DNA of 64,000 nucleotides from Homoserinimonas sp044769865. GTDB lineage: Bacteria; Actinomycetota; Actinomycetes; Actinomycetales; Microbacteriaceae. Each line of letters opens with the position of its first letter. Position 1 is the first letter of the stretch. Both the position numbers and the translations under genes were made by a program. Shown piece after piece: positions 7,811 through 15,449 of this stretch. The stretch is from the NCBI RefSeq assembly GCF_044769865.1, contig NZ_JBIZWA010000002.1, forward strand, positions 1 through 64,000, read 5' to 3'. Under the pieces are notes generated by a model. It was not told where the DNA came from. It searched no databases and saw nothing but the letters and a program-made list of their open reading frames with translations.

Positions 7811-8580
7811 AGCCCCTCCGTCATGAGCTCGGCTGAATGGATGACTCCGGCCGCGACGAGGTCGCCCGAATCAGCCAGTCGCACGACCTCACCGACGACC
7901 AGCACTGCGGGCGCAGCGACGCCGGCGCGGGTGGCATCCGTCACCACCTCGGCGAGGTTCGAGATCGTCGTCTTCTGCCCATTGCTGTAGCCACGCTCGA
8001 TGATCGCCACGGGGAGGTTTGCAGCAGCACCGTGGCGTCGAAGTCCCGCCGCGAGGTGGGGGAGTGTGCCCACGCCCATAAGGACGACGATGGTGCCACC
8101 GAGCGCCGCCAGATGCTGGAGTTCCTCTTCGCTGAGCGGCGCGTGACCGGAGACGACCGTGAACAGCTTGCTCACGCCCCGGTGGGTCAATGGGATGCCG
8201 GCAGCCGCGGGAACCGAGATCGCGCTCGTGACCCCCGGGATGACCTCGACAGGGATTCCGGCGGCCCGGCAGGCGATGACCTCCTCGCTGCCACGGCCGA
8301 AGACGTATGGGTCGCCGCCCTTCAGTCGCACGACGTGGCATCCGGCCCTCGCGTGGTCGACGAGGAGCAGCTCGATGCCCTTCTGACTCACGGGGTGGTG
8401 CCCGGGAAACTTGCCGACGTTGATCAGCAGGGCACGCGGAGCCAGCTCGCTGAGCCGCTCGTGGGGTGACAGCCTGTCGTAGAGCACGACGTCGGCGTCC
8501 GCGAGCGCGCGCAGCGCACCGACCGTCATGAGGTGCTCGGCCCCGGGCCCGCCGCCAACGAGCGTCACCCGGCCGGTCAT
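7807..8580 (-). CDS. cobA: Uroporphyrinogen-III C-methyltransferase (SUMT)
   Basis: 257 residues. Methylates uroporphyrinogen III at C2 and C7 with S-adenosylmethionine to give precorrin-2, first step to siroheme. Motifs: VTLVGGGPGAEHLMT at the N-terminus, YDRL, VRLKGGDPYVFGRGSEE, the V-I-P-G-V-T-S-A motif, and TIVVLMGVG. About the usual 250-260 residues; it lacks the CysG dehydrogenase/chelatase half, so those steps need other enzymes. The ATG at 8580 overlaps the nirB TGA and its stop overlaps the hemD-like GTG, so all three are translationally coupled. Confidence 0.95.
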   Translation of the reverse strand: MTGRVTLVGGGPGAEHLMTVGALRALADADVVLYDRLSPHERLSELAPRALLINVGKFPGHHPVSQKGIELLLVDHARAGCHVVRLKGGDPYVFGRGSEEVIACRAAGIPVEVIPGVTSAISVPAAAGIPLTHRGVSKLFTVVSGHAPLSEEELQHLAALGGTIVVLMGVGTLPHLAAGLRRHGAAANLPVAIIERGYSNGQKTTISNLAEVVTDATRAGVAAPAVLVVGEVVRLADSGDLVAAGVIHSAELMTEGL

Positions 8581-11168
8581 GATCCGCTCCGCACCGGAAT
8601 CGTGCTTCCCGCGAGCAAGACCGTCGCCGGGTCCGCGGCCTCCTCGGCCGTGGCTGGGCGCCACTGTTCGCGTTCCGCGACACGGGGGAACCCGACATCC
8701 GGAGCTTCCGGTGCGTTTACGAAACTGCGGAACCTGAGGAGCTTGTCGGGGTCCGCGAGGGTCGCCGCCCATTCGTCCTGGTAGGTGCCAACGTGACGTT
8801 CCATGGCCGATTCGAGCTCGGCGGCGAGGGCGAGCGAATCGTCGACGACCACATCGCGCACATGCTCGATGCCGCCGGGGAGTTCCTCCATCCACCTCGC
8901 CGTGCGCTGGAGCCGATCGGCCGTGCGGATGTAGTAGGTCAGGTAGCGGTCGATGTAGCGGACGAGCGTGTCATCGTCGAGGTCGGAGGCGAGCAGCTGG
9001 CCGTGGGTCGGCTGAAAGCCGCCGTTGCCACCGACGTACAGGTTCCAGCCCTGATCGGTCGCGATGACCCCCACGTCCTTGCCCCGTGCCTCTGCGCACT
9101 CACGGGCGCATCCCGAGACGCCGAACTTGAACTTGTGCGGCGCGCGGAGGCCGCGGTAGCGCAGCTCGAGGCGGATGGCCATGCCCACCGAGTCCTGCAC
9201 GCCGAAACGACACCACGTCGACCCGACGCAGCTCTTGACGTTGCGAAGCGACTTGCCATAGGCCTGTCCCGACTCGAAGCCGGCATCGACGAGCCTCCTC
9301 CAGATGTCGGGAAGCTGGTCGAGCCGCGCACCGAACATGTCGATACGCTGGCCGCCCGTGATCTTCGTGTAGAGGTTGAAGTCGGCCGCCACCTGGGCGA
9401 TGACGGCGAGCTTGGCGGGCGAGATCTCCCCGCCGGGGATGCGCGGCACGACCGAGTAGGTGCCGTCCTTCTGCATATTGGCGAGCGCCCGATCGTTCGT
9501 GTCCTGCAGGCCTCCACGGCCGGCGTCGAGGATGTGGCCGTTGAAGTGGCTGGCGAGCATGGATGCGATTGCTGGCTTGCAGACGTCGCATCCGTGGCCT
9601 TCGCCGAAGCGCGCAATGATGTCGTCGAAGGACGTCAGCTCGAGCACCCGGATGGAGTCGAAGAGCTCTTGGCGGCTCAGGGAGAAGTGCTCACACAGCG
9701 CTCGATCGACGGCGAGTCCCGCCTTCGTCAGCTCGCTCTCGAGCATCTTCTTGACGAGCGGAACGCAGGAGCCGCACTGCGTACCCGCACGGCTGCATGC
9801 CTTCAGTGCACCGAGTTCGGTGCAGCCCTCCTCATGGATGCCCGCGCGAACCGCACCGGCCGTGACCGCGTTACAGGAACACACAAGCGCGTCATCCGGA
9901 AGCTCAGCGCCGTCGGGAGCGGCGGCACCCGGCACCGAGAGATACGAGCCGGGGTCGGCGCTCAGTTGCGAACCGAGCAGGGGACGCAGCGAGGCGAATG
10001 GCTCGACGTTGCCCACGAAGACGCCGCCGAGGAGCGTGCGGGCATCGTTCGAGACGACAAGCTTCTGGTAGAGGCCGCGGGCGGGGTCGGCGTATACGAC
10101 CTCGAGCGCGCCCGGCTGCTCGGCGCGCGTGTCGCCGAAGCTCGCGACATCCACCCCCGACAGCTTGAGCTTCGTGGCGTCGTCGACCGTCGTGAACTCG
10201 GCGGAGCCGCCCAGGAGACGGTCGGCGACGACCTCCGCCATCGCATTCGCCGGGGCCACGAGCCCGATGCAGCGACCCTCGAAGCAGGCCACCTCGCCGA
10301 TGGCCCAGATGCGGGCATCCGAGGTCCTGCAGTCGCGCCCGATGATGACTCCACCGCGCTCGCCGAGGTCGAGTCCGGCAGCGCGAGCGAGCTCATCGCG
10401 CGGACGAATGCCGATCGCGAAGACGACGAGGTCGGCAGCAACACGGCTGTGGTTCGTGAACTCGACGGATGTCACGGCTCCCGCGTCATCCACATGCACC
10501 GCCGAAGGCAGTTTCGCCAGGTGCAGCTCGATGCCCTGTGATTCGATGATCCGCCCGAGCGACTGGCCGGCACCCTCGTCGAGCTGCGCGTTCATGAGCC
10601 AGCCGGCGGAGTTCACGACCGCAGCGTCCGCTCCGCGCCGCTGAAGGCCGCCAGCGGCTTCAAGACCGAGGAGGCCGCCGCCGGCGACAAGCACGCGCGG
10701 CCGTCGGCCCAAGTCGTTCGAAAGCCGGTGGACCTCGGCCATGAGCGCGTCGATGTCGTCGATGGTGCGGTAGACCCGCGCGTGCTCGGCTCCCTCAATG
10801 GGCGGGACAAGCGCGGATGAGCCGGTCGCGAGCACGAGTTCGTCCCACTCGATCACGTGGCCCGCCGCTGTCGTCACCGTGTGTGCGGCGCGGTCGATCG
10901 CCGTCACGCGGTCGCCCAGGCGAAGAGTGACGTTGGGCGCATCCCAGGGTGCGGTCGGGAGGGTGAGGTCGTCGCCGCCGTCGAGACGACGGCTGAGGGC
11001 GACCCGATCGTACGGAAGGTGGGGTTCTTCCGAGATGACGGTGACCTGCAGTGCGCCCGCGGTATCGCGGCTTGTGAGCGCCTCGGCCAAGCGGTGTGCC
11101 GCAGGGCCGCCGCCGATGATGACGAGGCGGCGCGGTGTGGGGGAGGGCCGGTGCTGGTCTCGTGTCAT
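8577..11168 (-). CDS. nirB: Assimilatory nitrite reductase large subunit NirB
   Basis: 863 residues, full length. It reduces nitrite to ammonium with NAD(P)H in the cytoplasm, together with NirD. Domains in order: FAD-binding (RRLVIIGGGPAAHRLAEAL, near 13), NAD-binding (VLVAGGGLLGLEAAGG, near 150), BFD-like [2Fe-2S] domain with CSCNAV near 428 and CGSC near 463, nitrite/sulfite reductase half-domain near 540, and the siroheme/[4Fe-4S] cysteines SCVGSTWCRFG and GVSGCARECAEA at about 645 and 685. A TAGGCT -10 lies 6 bases before the ATG, implying a leaderless message. The upstream region has GlnR-like boxes. Confidence 0.98.
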   Translation of the reverse strand: MTRDQHRPSPTPRRLVIIGGGPAAHRLAEALTSRDTAGALQVTVISEEPHLPYDRVALSRRLDGGDDLTLPTAPWDAPNVTLRLGDRVTAIDRAAHTVTTAAGHVIEWDELVLATGSSALVPPIEGAEHARVYRTIDDIDALMAEVHRLSNDLGRRPRVLVAGGGLLGLEAAGGLQRRGADAAVVNSAGWLMNAQLDEGAGQSLGRIIESQGIELHLAKLPSAVHVDDAGAVTSVEFTNHSRVAADLVVFAIGIRPRDELARAAGLDLGERGGVIIGRDCRTSDARIWAIGEVACFEGRCIGLVAPANAMAEVVADRLLGGSAEFTTVDDATKLKLSGVDVASFGDTRAEQPGALEVVYADPARGLYQKLVVSNDARTLLGGVFVGNVEPFASLRPLLGSQLSADPGSYLSVPGAAAPDGAELPDDALVCSCNAVTAGAVRAGIHEEGCTELGALKACSRAGTQCGSCVPLVKKMLESELTKAGLAVDRALCEHFSLSRQELFDSIRVLELTSFDDIIARFGEGHGCDVCKPAIASMLASHFNGHILDAGRGGLQDTNDRALANMQKDGTYSVVPRIPGGEISPAKLAVIAQVAADFNLYTKITGGQRIDMFGARLDQLPDIWRRLVDAGFESGQAYGKSLRNVKSCVGSTWCRFGVQDSVGMAIRLELRYRGLRAPHKFKFGVSGCARECAEARGKDVGVIATDQGWNLYVGGNGGFQPTHGQLLASDLDDDTLVRYIDRYLTYYIRTADRLQRTARWMEELPGGIEHVRDVVVDDSLALAAELESAMERHVGTYQDEWAATLADPDKLLRFRSFVNAPEAPDVGFPRVAEREQWRPATAEEAADPATVLLAGSTIPVRSGS

Positions 11169-11174
11169 GGCGTG

Positions 11175-11180
11175 AGCCTA
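11175..11180 (-). promoter_or_regulatory. -10 TAGGCT for nirB
   Basis: Read on minus, TAGGCT ends 6 bases before the nirB ATG at 11168. This would make nirB-cobA-hemD a leaderless operon. Confidence 0.45.
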
Positions 11181-11201
11181 TGGACGGGGTATTTCCGGGC
11201 G

Positions 11202-11228
11202 GTTTCCCCACCATGACCGCGGCGTGAC
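11202..11228 (-). promoter_or_regulatory. Possible GlnR half-sites upstream of nirB
   Basis: On minus, three elements spaced 11 bp apart read GTCAC (11228-11224), GTCAT (11217-11213) and GAAAC (11206-11202). They resemble the actinobacterial GlnR pattern GTnAC-N6-GAAAC. The last pair is centred about 42 bases upstream of the predicted nirB start. Weaker than the plus-strand pair at 11268-11304. Confidence 0.3.
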
Positions 11229-11267
11229 CTTCCCTCCACAGTCCCGGGCCTGCACTGTGAGACAAGC

Positions 11268-11304
11268 TTCACGGGCGCGAAACATGCAGTGACGGGCGCG
11301 AAAC
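11268..11304 (+). promoter_or_regulatory. Tandem GlnR-like operator upstream of nirD
   Basis: Two copies of a-site/b-site pairs: TTCAC-GGGCGC-GAAAC at 11268-11283 and GTGAC-GGGCGC-GAAAC at 11289-11304, 21 bp apart. They match the GlnR consensus GTnAC-N6-GAAAC. The block is centred about 41 bases upstream of the start predicted from TAGGGT, a position suited to activation. GlnR is known to activate nirBD in Streptomyces and mycobacteria under nitrogen limitation. Confidence 0.6.
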
Positions 11305-11314
11305 ACGGCGAGCC

Positions 11315-11320
11315 TAGGGT
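11315..11320 (+). promoter_or_regulatory. -10 TAGGGT for nirD
   Basis: TANNNT-type hexamer 11 bases after the second GlnR-like box. It predicts a leader of about 50 bases to the nirD ATG at 11377. Confidence 0.35.
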
Positions 11321-11376
11321 CGGTATCGCCCCGCGAGAGACTCGCAGGCTGACTCGCCAACGAGAACGGAACGGCC

Positions 11377-11766
11377 ATGACCCTACTGGAATCGCCCCCG
11401 CGCCACGCACCTCGGCTCCTCTTCGCCCCGCAGTGGCACACCGTGTGTTCCGCTTCCGAGCTGGAATCCGGCTGGGCCGTGGCCGCGCTGGTCGGTGACC
11501 GGCAGGTGGCACTCGCCGTCGTGGGCGGTGAGGTCTTCGCCGTGAGCCATTTCGATCCGCTGAGCGGCGCTCCCGTCATGGCACGAGGCATCCTGGGATC
11601 GAGGTGGGTTGAGGGCGAGGGCCACCGGCCGACCATCACGTCGCCACTCCTCAAGCAGGTCTATGACCTCCGCACGGGGCGCTGCTACAGCGAACCGCAC
11701 CTCTTCCTCGAGTGCTACCCGACGCGGGTCATCGACGGCATGGTCGAGGTGGGGGTACCGATGTGA
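11377..11766 (+). CDS. nirD: Nitrite reductase small subunit NirD
   Basis: 129 residues with a Rieske-like fold, partner of NirB. The N-terminal strand WHTVCSASELESGWAVAALVGDRQVALAV, then FAVSHFDPLSGAPVMARG where true Rieske proteins have C-x-H, then LLKQVYDLRTGRCYSEP where they have C-x2-H. The metal ligands are therefore absent, as usual for NirD, so the protein acts structurally. It is encoded divergently from nirB instead of downstream of it, with GlnR-like boxes between, so the two subunits can be co-regulated. Its stop overlaps the GTG of the ferrochelatase gene. Confidence 0.93.
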   Translation: MTLLESPPRHAPRLLFAPQWHTVCSASELESGWAVAALVGDRQVALAVVGGEVFAVSHFDPLSGAPVMARGILGSRWVEGEGHRPTITSPLLKQVYDLRTGRCYSEPHLFLECYPTRVIDGMVEVGVPM

Positions 11767-12509
11767 ACACGACGGATGTCGCGGCGCTCGCCGCCATCTC
11801 TCATGGCACCTCCTCGCCGCTGGGCCAGGCTGCCGTTGCAGCTCTCGTCGCGGCGGTCGGCCGGGCACTCGATGGTGTGCCGGTGCGCGGTGGCTTCGTC
11901 GACGTGCAGCAGCCGGATGTCCCACTCACGATCGCCAGCCTCGGACGCGAGCGGCCCGTCGTCGTGGTGCCGCTCCTCCTTTCTGCGGGCTACCACGTGC
12001 ACGTCGATCTCGCGCAGGAGGTCGAGAGGTGGCCCCGCGCTGTGCTGACGGATGCCCTCGGCCCCGACCGCGACCTGGTCGACATCCTCGTCAGCCGGCT
12101 CCTCTCAGTCGGCCTGCGTGTCTCTGATCGCATCGTCCTCGCCTGTGCCGGGTCGAGTGACGAGCGTGCGCTCGACGACTGCCGCGAGGTGGCGCGGATG
12201 CTTTCTGCCTCCCTCGGGATGCCGGTGCGCGCAGCGTTCCTGTCGGCGGCATCCCCGACCGTTGCGGATGCAGTCGCGGCGGAACGCCGAGAATGGCCGT
12301 GCGACCGGGTCGTTGTGAGCACCTACCTGCTTGCGCCCGGCTACTTCGCGCATCTCGCGGCGACATCCTCTGCAGACGTGGTCGCGCCGCCACTTTTGCT
12401 CGCGCATGAGGAGCCGGACTCCCGCATCGTGCAGCTCGTACTCGATCGTTACGCCCTCGCCCCCATTGATGTGGAGGAGAGTGCCATGCCGGCGGTCGGC
12501 CTCGCCTGA
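11763..12509 (+). CDS. Sirohydrochlorin chelatase (CbiX/SirB family)
   Basis: 248 residues from GTG overlapping the nirD stop (GTGA). Two repeated chelatase half-domains: the first has AISHGTSS with the metal-site histidine and VVVPLLLSAGYHVHVDL with a second; the second half has VVVSTYLLAPGYFAHLAA. This two-domain form is typical of actinobacterial proteins that insert Fe2+ into sirohydrochlorin. With cobA across the divergent promoter it supplies siroheme to NirB. The oxidation of precorrin-2 is not encoded nearby. Cobalt insertion is the alternative, but the nir context favours iron. Confidence 0.9.
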   Translation: MNTTDVAALAAISHGTSSPLGQAAVAALVAAVGRALDGVPVRGGFVDVQQPDVPLTIASLGRERPVVVVPLLLSAGYHVHVDLAQEVERWPRAVLTDALGPDRDLVDILVSRLLSVGLRVSDRIVLACAGSSDERALDDCREVARMLSASLGMPVRAAFLSAASPTVADAVAAERREWPCDRVVVSTYLLAPGYFAHLAATSSADVVAPPLLLAHEEPDSRIVQLVLDRYALAPIDVEESAMPAVGLA

Positions 12510-12518
12510 GTCGCTGCA

Positions 12519-12524
12519 TAGACT
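12519..12524 (+). promoter_or_regulatory. -10 TAGACT for trmD
   Basis: TAGACT lies 6 bases before the GTG at 12531. It would let trmD be transcribed independently of the nir cluster upstream. Confidence 0.45.
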
Positions 12525-12530
12525 TTGCGA

Positions 12531-13229
12531 GTGCGCATCGACATTGTCACGATCTTTCCCGAGTTCTTCTCCGTGCTCGACGTCTCCCTGCTGGGCAAGG
12601 CGCGGCAGAGCGGCGTGATGACCCTGCAGGTGCACGACCTGCGAGATCACGCACACGACCGGCATCGCACGGTCGACGACACGCCCTACGGCGGGGGAGC
12701 CGGCATGGTCATGAAGCCGGAGCCTTGGGGCGAAGCGCTCGACAGCATCCTGGAGTCGTCTGATGCGCCGACCGTCATCTTCCCCTCACCGGCGGGCGAG
12801 GTGTTCACGCAGGCGACCGCGCGCGAGCTCGCGCAGCGCTCTCATCTGGTTTTCGGATGCGGTCGCTACGAGGGTATCGACCAGCGGGTCGTCGACTACA
12901 CGGCGACCCGTGCGGAGGTGCGGCTCATCAGCCTCGGCGACTACGTGCTCAATGGTGGCGAGGTGGCGACGATGGCGATGATCGAGGCGATCGGCCGCCT
13001 GATCCCCGGGGTCATTGGCAACCCGGAGAGTCTCGTCGAGGAGAGCCACGAAGCTGGGCTACTCGAGTACCCGAGCTACACGAAGCCCGCGTCCTGGCGC
13101 GGACTCGACGTGCCTCCCGTGCTTCTCAGCGGCAACCATGCGGCGATCGCGGCGTGGCGTCACGAGCAGCAGGTGGAGCGCACCCGCCGCGTGCGGCCGG
13201 AACTATTGCCGCCTCCTTCTCTCGACTGA
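12531..13229 (+). CDS. trmD: tRNA (guanine-N1)-methyltransferase TrmD
   Basis: 232 residues. Methylates G37 of tRNAs using S-adenosylmethionine, preventing +1 frameshifts. Starts RIDIVTIFPEFFSVLD, the family's normal N-terminus, so GTG 12531 is preferred over TTG 12525. Trefoil-knot SPOUT motifs: YGGGAGMVMKPEPW, FGCGRYEGIDQRV and SLGDYVLNGGE. It normally follows rimM directly; here the nirD-chelatase pair precedes it, only 21 bases away, and a -10 for a leaderless transcript fills that gap. Confidence 0.98.
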   Translation: MRIDIVTIFPEFFSVLDVSLLGKARQSGVMTLQVHDLRDHAHDRHRTVDDTPYGGGAGMVMKPEPWGEALDSILESSDAPTVIFPSPAGEVFTQATARELAQRSHLVFGCGRYEGIDQRVVDYTATRAEVRLISLGDYVLNGGEVATMAMIEAIGRLIPGVIGNPESLVEESHEAGLLEYPSYTKPASWRGLDVPPVLLSGNHAAIAAWRHEQQVERTRRVRPELLPPPSLD

Positions 13230-13235
13230 CCCGCG

Positions 13236-14207
13236 TCAGAGGCTTCGCAGGCGCTCGAGCAGCGGCTCGGCAACCTCGGTGAGGAACTGCTCCTGGTAGC
13301 GATCGCCGACCTGCACGAGAGCGATGTCAGTGAACCCGGCGTCCATGAACGGGCGCACGCTCTCGGCGAGCTCATCGAGGTCGGGGCCGCACGCGATGGA
13401 CTCCGCAACGTCGTCCGGTCGCACGAAGTTCGTCGCGGCGCTGAAACCGGCAGGCGTCGGAAGGTCAGCGTTCACCTTCCAACCCCCGGCGAACCACCGG
13501 AACTGCTCGTGTGCGAGCGCGACCCCGTCCTCGCGGTTGGGCGCCCAGCAGATGGGCACCTGCCCGATGACGCGAGCGCCGTCTCCTGCATTCGCCGCGT
13601 CGCGCCACGACGAGACGAGGTCTCCGTCTGGTTCGGTCGTGATCATGTGGTCAGAAAGGGGCGCGAACCGCGCGATCGACTTCGCGCCGGAGACGGCGAT
13701 GCCGATGGGGACGCCCTCGTCGGGCAGGTCCCAGATCCTTCCAGAGTCCACCCTGAAGTACTCGCCCTGCCACGTCACGAGGTCGCCCGTGTGAAGCTCC
13801 CGGATGATCATGACGGCCTCTTCGAGCATGTCGTGCCGGGCATCCACCATGGGCCATCCCTCGCCGACGACGTGCTCGTTGAGGTTCTCGCCAGCGCCGA
13901 GCCCGAGGATGAATCGGCCTTCCGACAGCAACTGCATGGTCGCCGCCTTCTGCGCAACGACGGCGGGGTGGTACCGGATGCTCGGGCATGTCACATACGT
14001 CGCCAGGTCCACCCGCGTGGTCGCCTGGGCCACGGCGCCCAGCACCGACCATGCGTAGGGCGAATGGCCCTGCTCGGTCAGCCAGGGGGAGTAGTGGTCA
14101 CTCGAGACCTCGAAGTCGAAGCCTGCCTGCTCAGCAGCGACCGCGTACGAGACGAGTTCACGGGGGCCGCTCTGTTCCGTCATGAGGGTGTAGCCGAAGC
14201 GCGTCAT
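13236..14207 (-). CDS. LLM-class F420-dependent oxidoreductase (G6PDH-like)
   Basis: 323 residues, luciferase-like TIM barrel of the branch related to F420-dependent glucose-6-phosphate dehydrogenases. Features: RFGYTLMTEQ at strand 1, FDFEVSSDHYSPW, YVTCPSIRYHPAVVAQKAATM, FILGLGAGENLNEHVVG and GIAVSGAKSIA. It probably uses coenzyme F420; the substrate is unknown because most members do not oxidise glucose-6-phosphate. ATG 14207 is preceded by GGGAGA at 8 bases. It is convergent with trmD (6 bases apart) and interrupts the trmD-rplS order. Confidence 0.9.
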   Translation of the reverse strand: MTRFGYTLMTEQSGPRELVSYAVAAEQAGFDFEVSSDHYSPWLTEQGHSPYAWSVLGAVAQATTRVDLATYVTCPSIRYHPAVVAQKAATMQLLSEGRFILGLGAGENLNEHVVGEGWPMVDARHDMLEEAVMIIRELHTGDLVTWQGEYFRVDSGRIWDLPDEGVPIGIAVSGAKSIARFAPLSDHMITTEPDGDLVSSWRDAANAGDGARVIGQVPICWAPNREDGVALAHEQFRWFAGGWKVNADLPTPAGFSAATNFVRPDDVAESIACGPDLDELAESVRPFMDAGFTDIALVQVGDRYQEQFLTEVAEPLLERLRSL

Positions 14208-14338
14208 GTCTCGACTCTCCCGCGGCTTGCCGTGGTACCGACAAATCCCCAGCGAACACGAAGACTTACGGTCGCCCGTCGGGGGTGGAACGCGGTGCGC
14301 TCTCGGCGAAACGGCCGGACGCGCTTCAGTGGGAGTCG

Positions 14339-14344
14339 TACTCT
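14339..14344 (+). promoter_or_regulatory. -10 TACTCT for a leaderless transcript
   Basis: TACTCT is 6 bases before the ATG at 14351. Confidence 0.4.
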
Positions 14345-14350
14345 GGAGGC

Positions 14351-14872
14351 ATGGTCTTCCGGCGCGGTATCTACTTCGCCCTCCGATGGGCGCCTGTCGT
14401 GCTGCCCACCTGGTTCGTCGTCGTCTCCTGGATCTGGCACTGGCAGGACATCGGCGGCGTCATTGCGCCGCTCTTCTTTGGGCTCCTGATCGCGGCAGCG
14501 CTTGCGGTCGTCTTCTTCCTCACCTGGATCCGCAAGGACGTGCGGCTTGACCAGGCGGTCTCGTGGGTCGACGTCGGCGTGCTTGGCACCTGGCTCCTGC
14601 TGATCGTCGCGTCCCCGTTTCCGATCCCCGTCCCCATGTTGCTCTTCGTGCTCATCGTGGGCGTCATCGCGTTCTGGTCCGCGGTCGTGCAATGGGTGCT
14701 GGAGACGCGTCGCCGCGTGAAGGCGGTGGTGGATGAGTTCAGCGATGCCGCAGCATCCGCGCGGGAGTTCCAGGCCACGCGAGTCACGGTTCCGGGCCGC
14801 CCCACTCCGGATGCGCCGCTCCGCGGGCATGTCATCCGCCTTGACCCGCCGGTGCAGCGCGAGGGCGATTAG
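14351..14872 (+). CDS. Small membrane protein, unknown function
   Basis: 173 residues. Three to four hydrophobic segments: about 5-25 (IYFALRWAPVVLPTWFVVV), 35-58, 74-92 and 94-112. A polar cytoplasmic tail of about 60 residues follows, with RRRVKAVVDEFSDAAASARE. I do not recognise a functional family; similar small predicted membrane proteins occur beside rplS in some Microbacteriaceae. The ATG is chosen from the -10 that ends 6 bases upstream; an in-frame ATG at 14285 would add 22 residues without hydrophobic character. It ends just before the rplS promoter. Confidence 0.75.
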   Translation: MVFRRGIYFALRWAPVVLPTWFVVVSWIWHWQDIGGVIAPLFFGLLIAAALAVVFFLTWIRKDVRLDQAVSWVDVGVLGTWLLLIVASPFPIPVPMLLFVLIVGVIAFWSAVVQWVLETRRRVKAVVDEFSDAAASAREFQATRVTVPGRPTPDAPLRGHVIRLDPPVQREGD

Positions 14873-14889
14873 CGCCAGCCCCAGCGCTG

Positions 14890-14898
14890 TGGCAGAAT
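14890..14898 (+). promoter_or_regulatory. Extended -10 promoter (TG-N-CAGAAT) for rplS
   Basis: TGGCAGAAT, identical over nine bases to the element ahead of rpsP. It predicts an rplS leader of about 115 bases (14905-15018) that could hold a regulatory structure; I see no strong helix in it. Confidence 0.4.
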
Positions 14899-15018
14899 GA
14901 GTGTTTGTGCCTGCGCACGACCCTGCCACAGGGGGGTCTGCAATGTCTCGGCACCATCCCACTTTCTGCAGTACTGAGAACGCGGTCGACCTGTGGCGGT
15001 CGCAGAGAGCGAATCACC

Positions 15019-15366
15019 ATGAACATTCTCGACGCCGTCGACGCGGCTTCACTCCGCTCCGACATCCCGGAGTTCCGCGCCGGTGACACCGTCAAGGTGC
15101 ACGTCAACATCATCGAGGGCAACCGCTCGCGTATCCAGATCTTCCAGGGCGTCGTCATCGGCCGCCAAGGTGAGGGTGTGCGCGAGACGTTCACGGTTCG
15201 CAAGGTGAGCTTCCAGGTCGGCGTCGAGCGTACCTTCCCGGTGCACTCGCCCGTCATCGACCACATCGAGATCGTGACGCGCGGTGACGTCCGCCGCGCC
15301 AAGCTCTACTACCTGCGCGACCTTCGCGGCAAGAAGGCCAAGATCAAGGAGAAGCGCGAAAGCTGA
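15019..15366 (+). CDS. rplS: 50S ribosomal protein bL19
   Basis: 115 residues, the usual size. Starts MNILDAVDAASLRSDIPEFRAGDTVKVHV and has the conserved VIEGNRSRIQIFQG-type strand, TFTVRKVSFQVGVERTFPVHSP and the C-terminal RRAKLYYLRDLRGKKAKIKE. L19 sits at the subunit interface. The start is set by homology; an upstream in-frame extension is not conserved. It is separated from trmD by two unrelated genes and has its own promoter and leader. Confidence 0.98.
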   Translation: MNILDAVDAASLRSDIPEFRAGDTVKVHVNIIEGNRSRIQIFQGVVIGRQGEGVRETFTVRKVSFQVGVERTFPVHSPVIDHIEIVTRGDVRRAKLYYLRDLRGKKAKIKEKRES

Positions 15367-15405
15367 TTCATCGCTTCGCGCGACGCACGTGAAGAACGTG
15401 TCCAC

Positions 15406-15442
15406 CTGAGCTCCCCGCCACGTAAACTGGCGGGGAGCTCAG
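15406..15442 (+). terminator. Perfect 15-bp palindrome after rplS enclosing the lepB -10
   Basis: Arms at 15406-15420 and 15428-15442 are fully complementary (CTGAGCTCCCCGCCA and its complement) around a 7-base loop. Only a weak T run follows (GGGGTTTAAT), so it is a possible rplS terminator, not a canonical one. TAAACT at 15423-15428 in the loop matches a -10 for lepB. Confidence 0.6.
15423..15428 (+). promoter_or_regulatory. -10 TAAACT for lepB
   Basis: The hexamer lies in the loop of the palindrome. Expected start near 15435 gives a 15-base leader with AGGGG (15441-15445) 4 bases before the lepB ATG. Confidence 0.4.
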
Positions 15443-15449
15443 GGGTTTA

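Noticed and set aside
8793..10541. 582-codon plus frame antisense to nirB
   Set aside because: Mirror of a GC-rich gene with complete NirB motifs.
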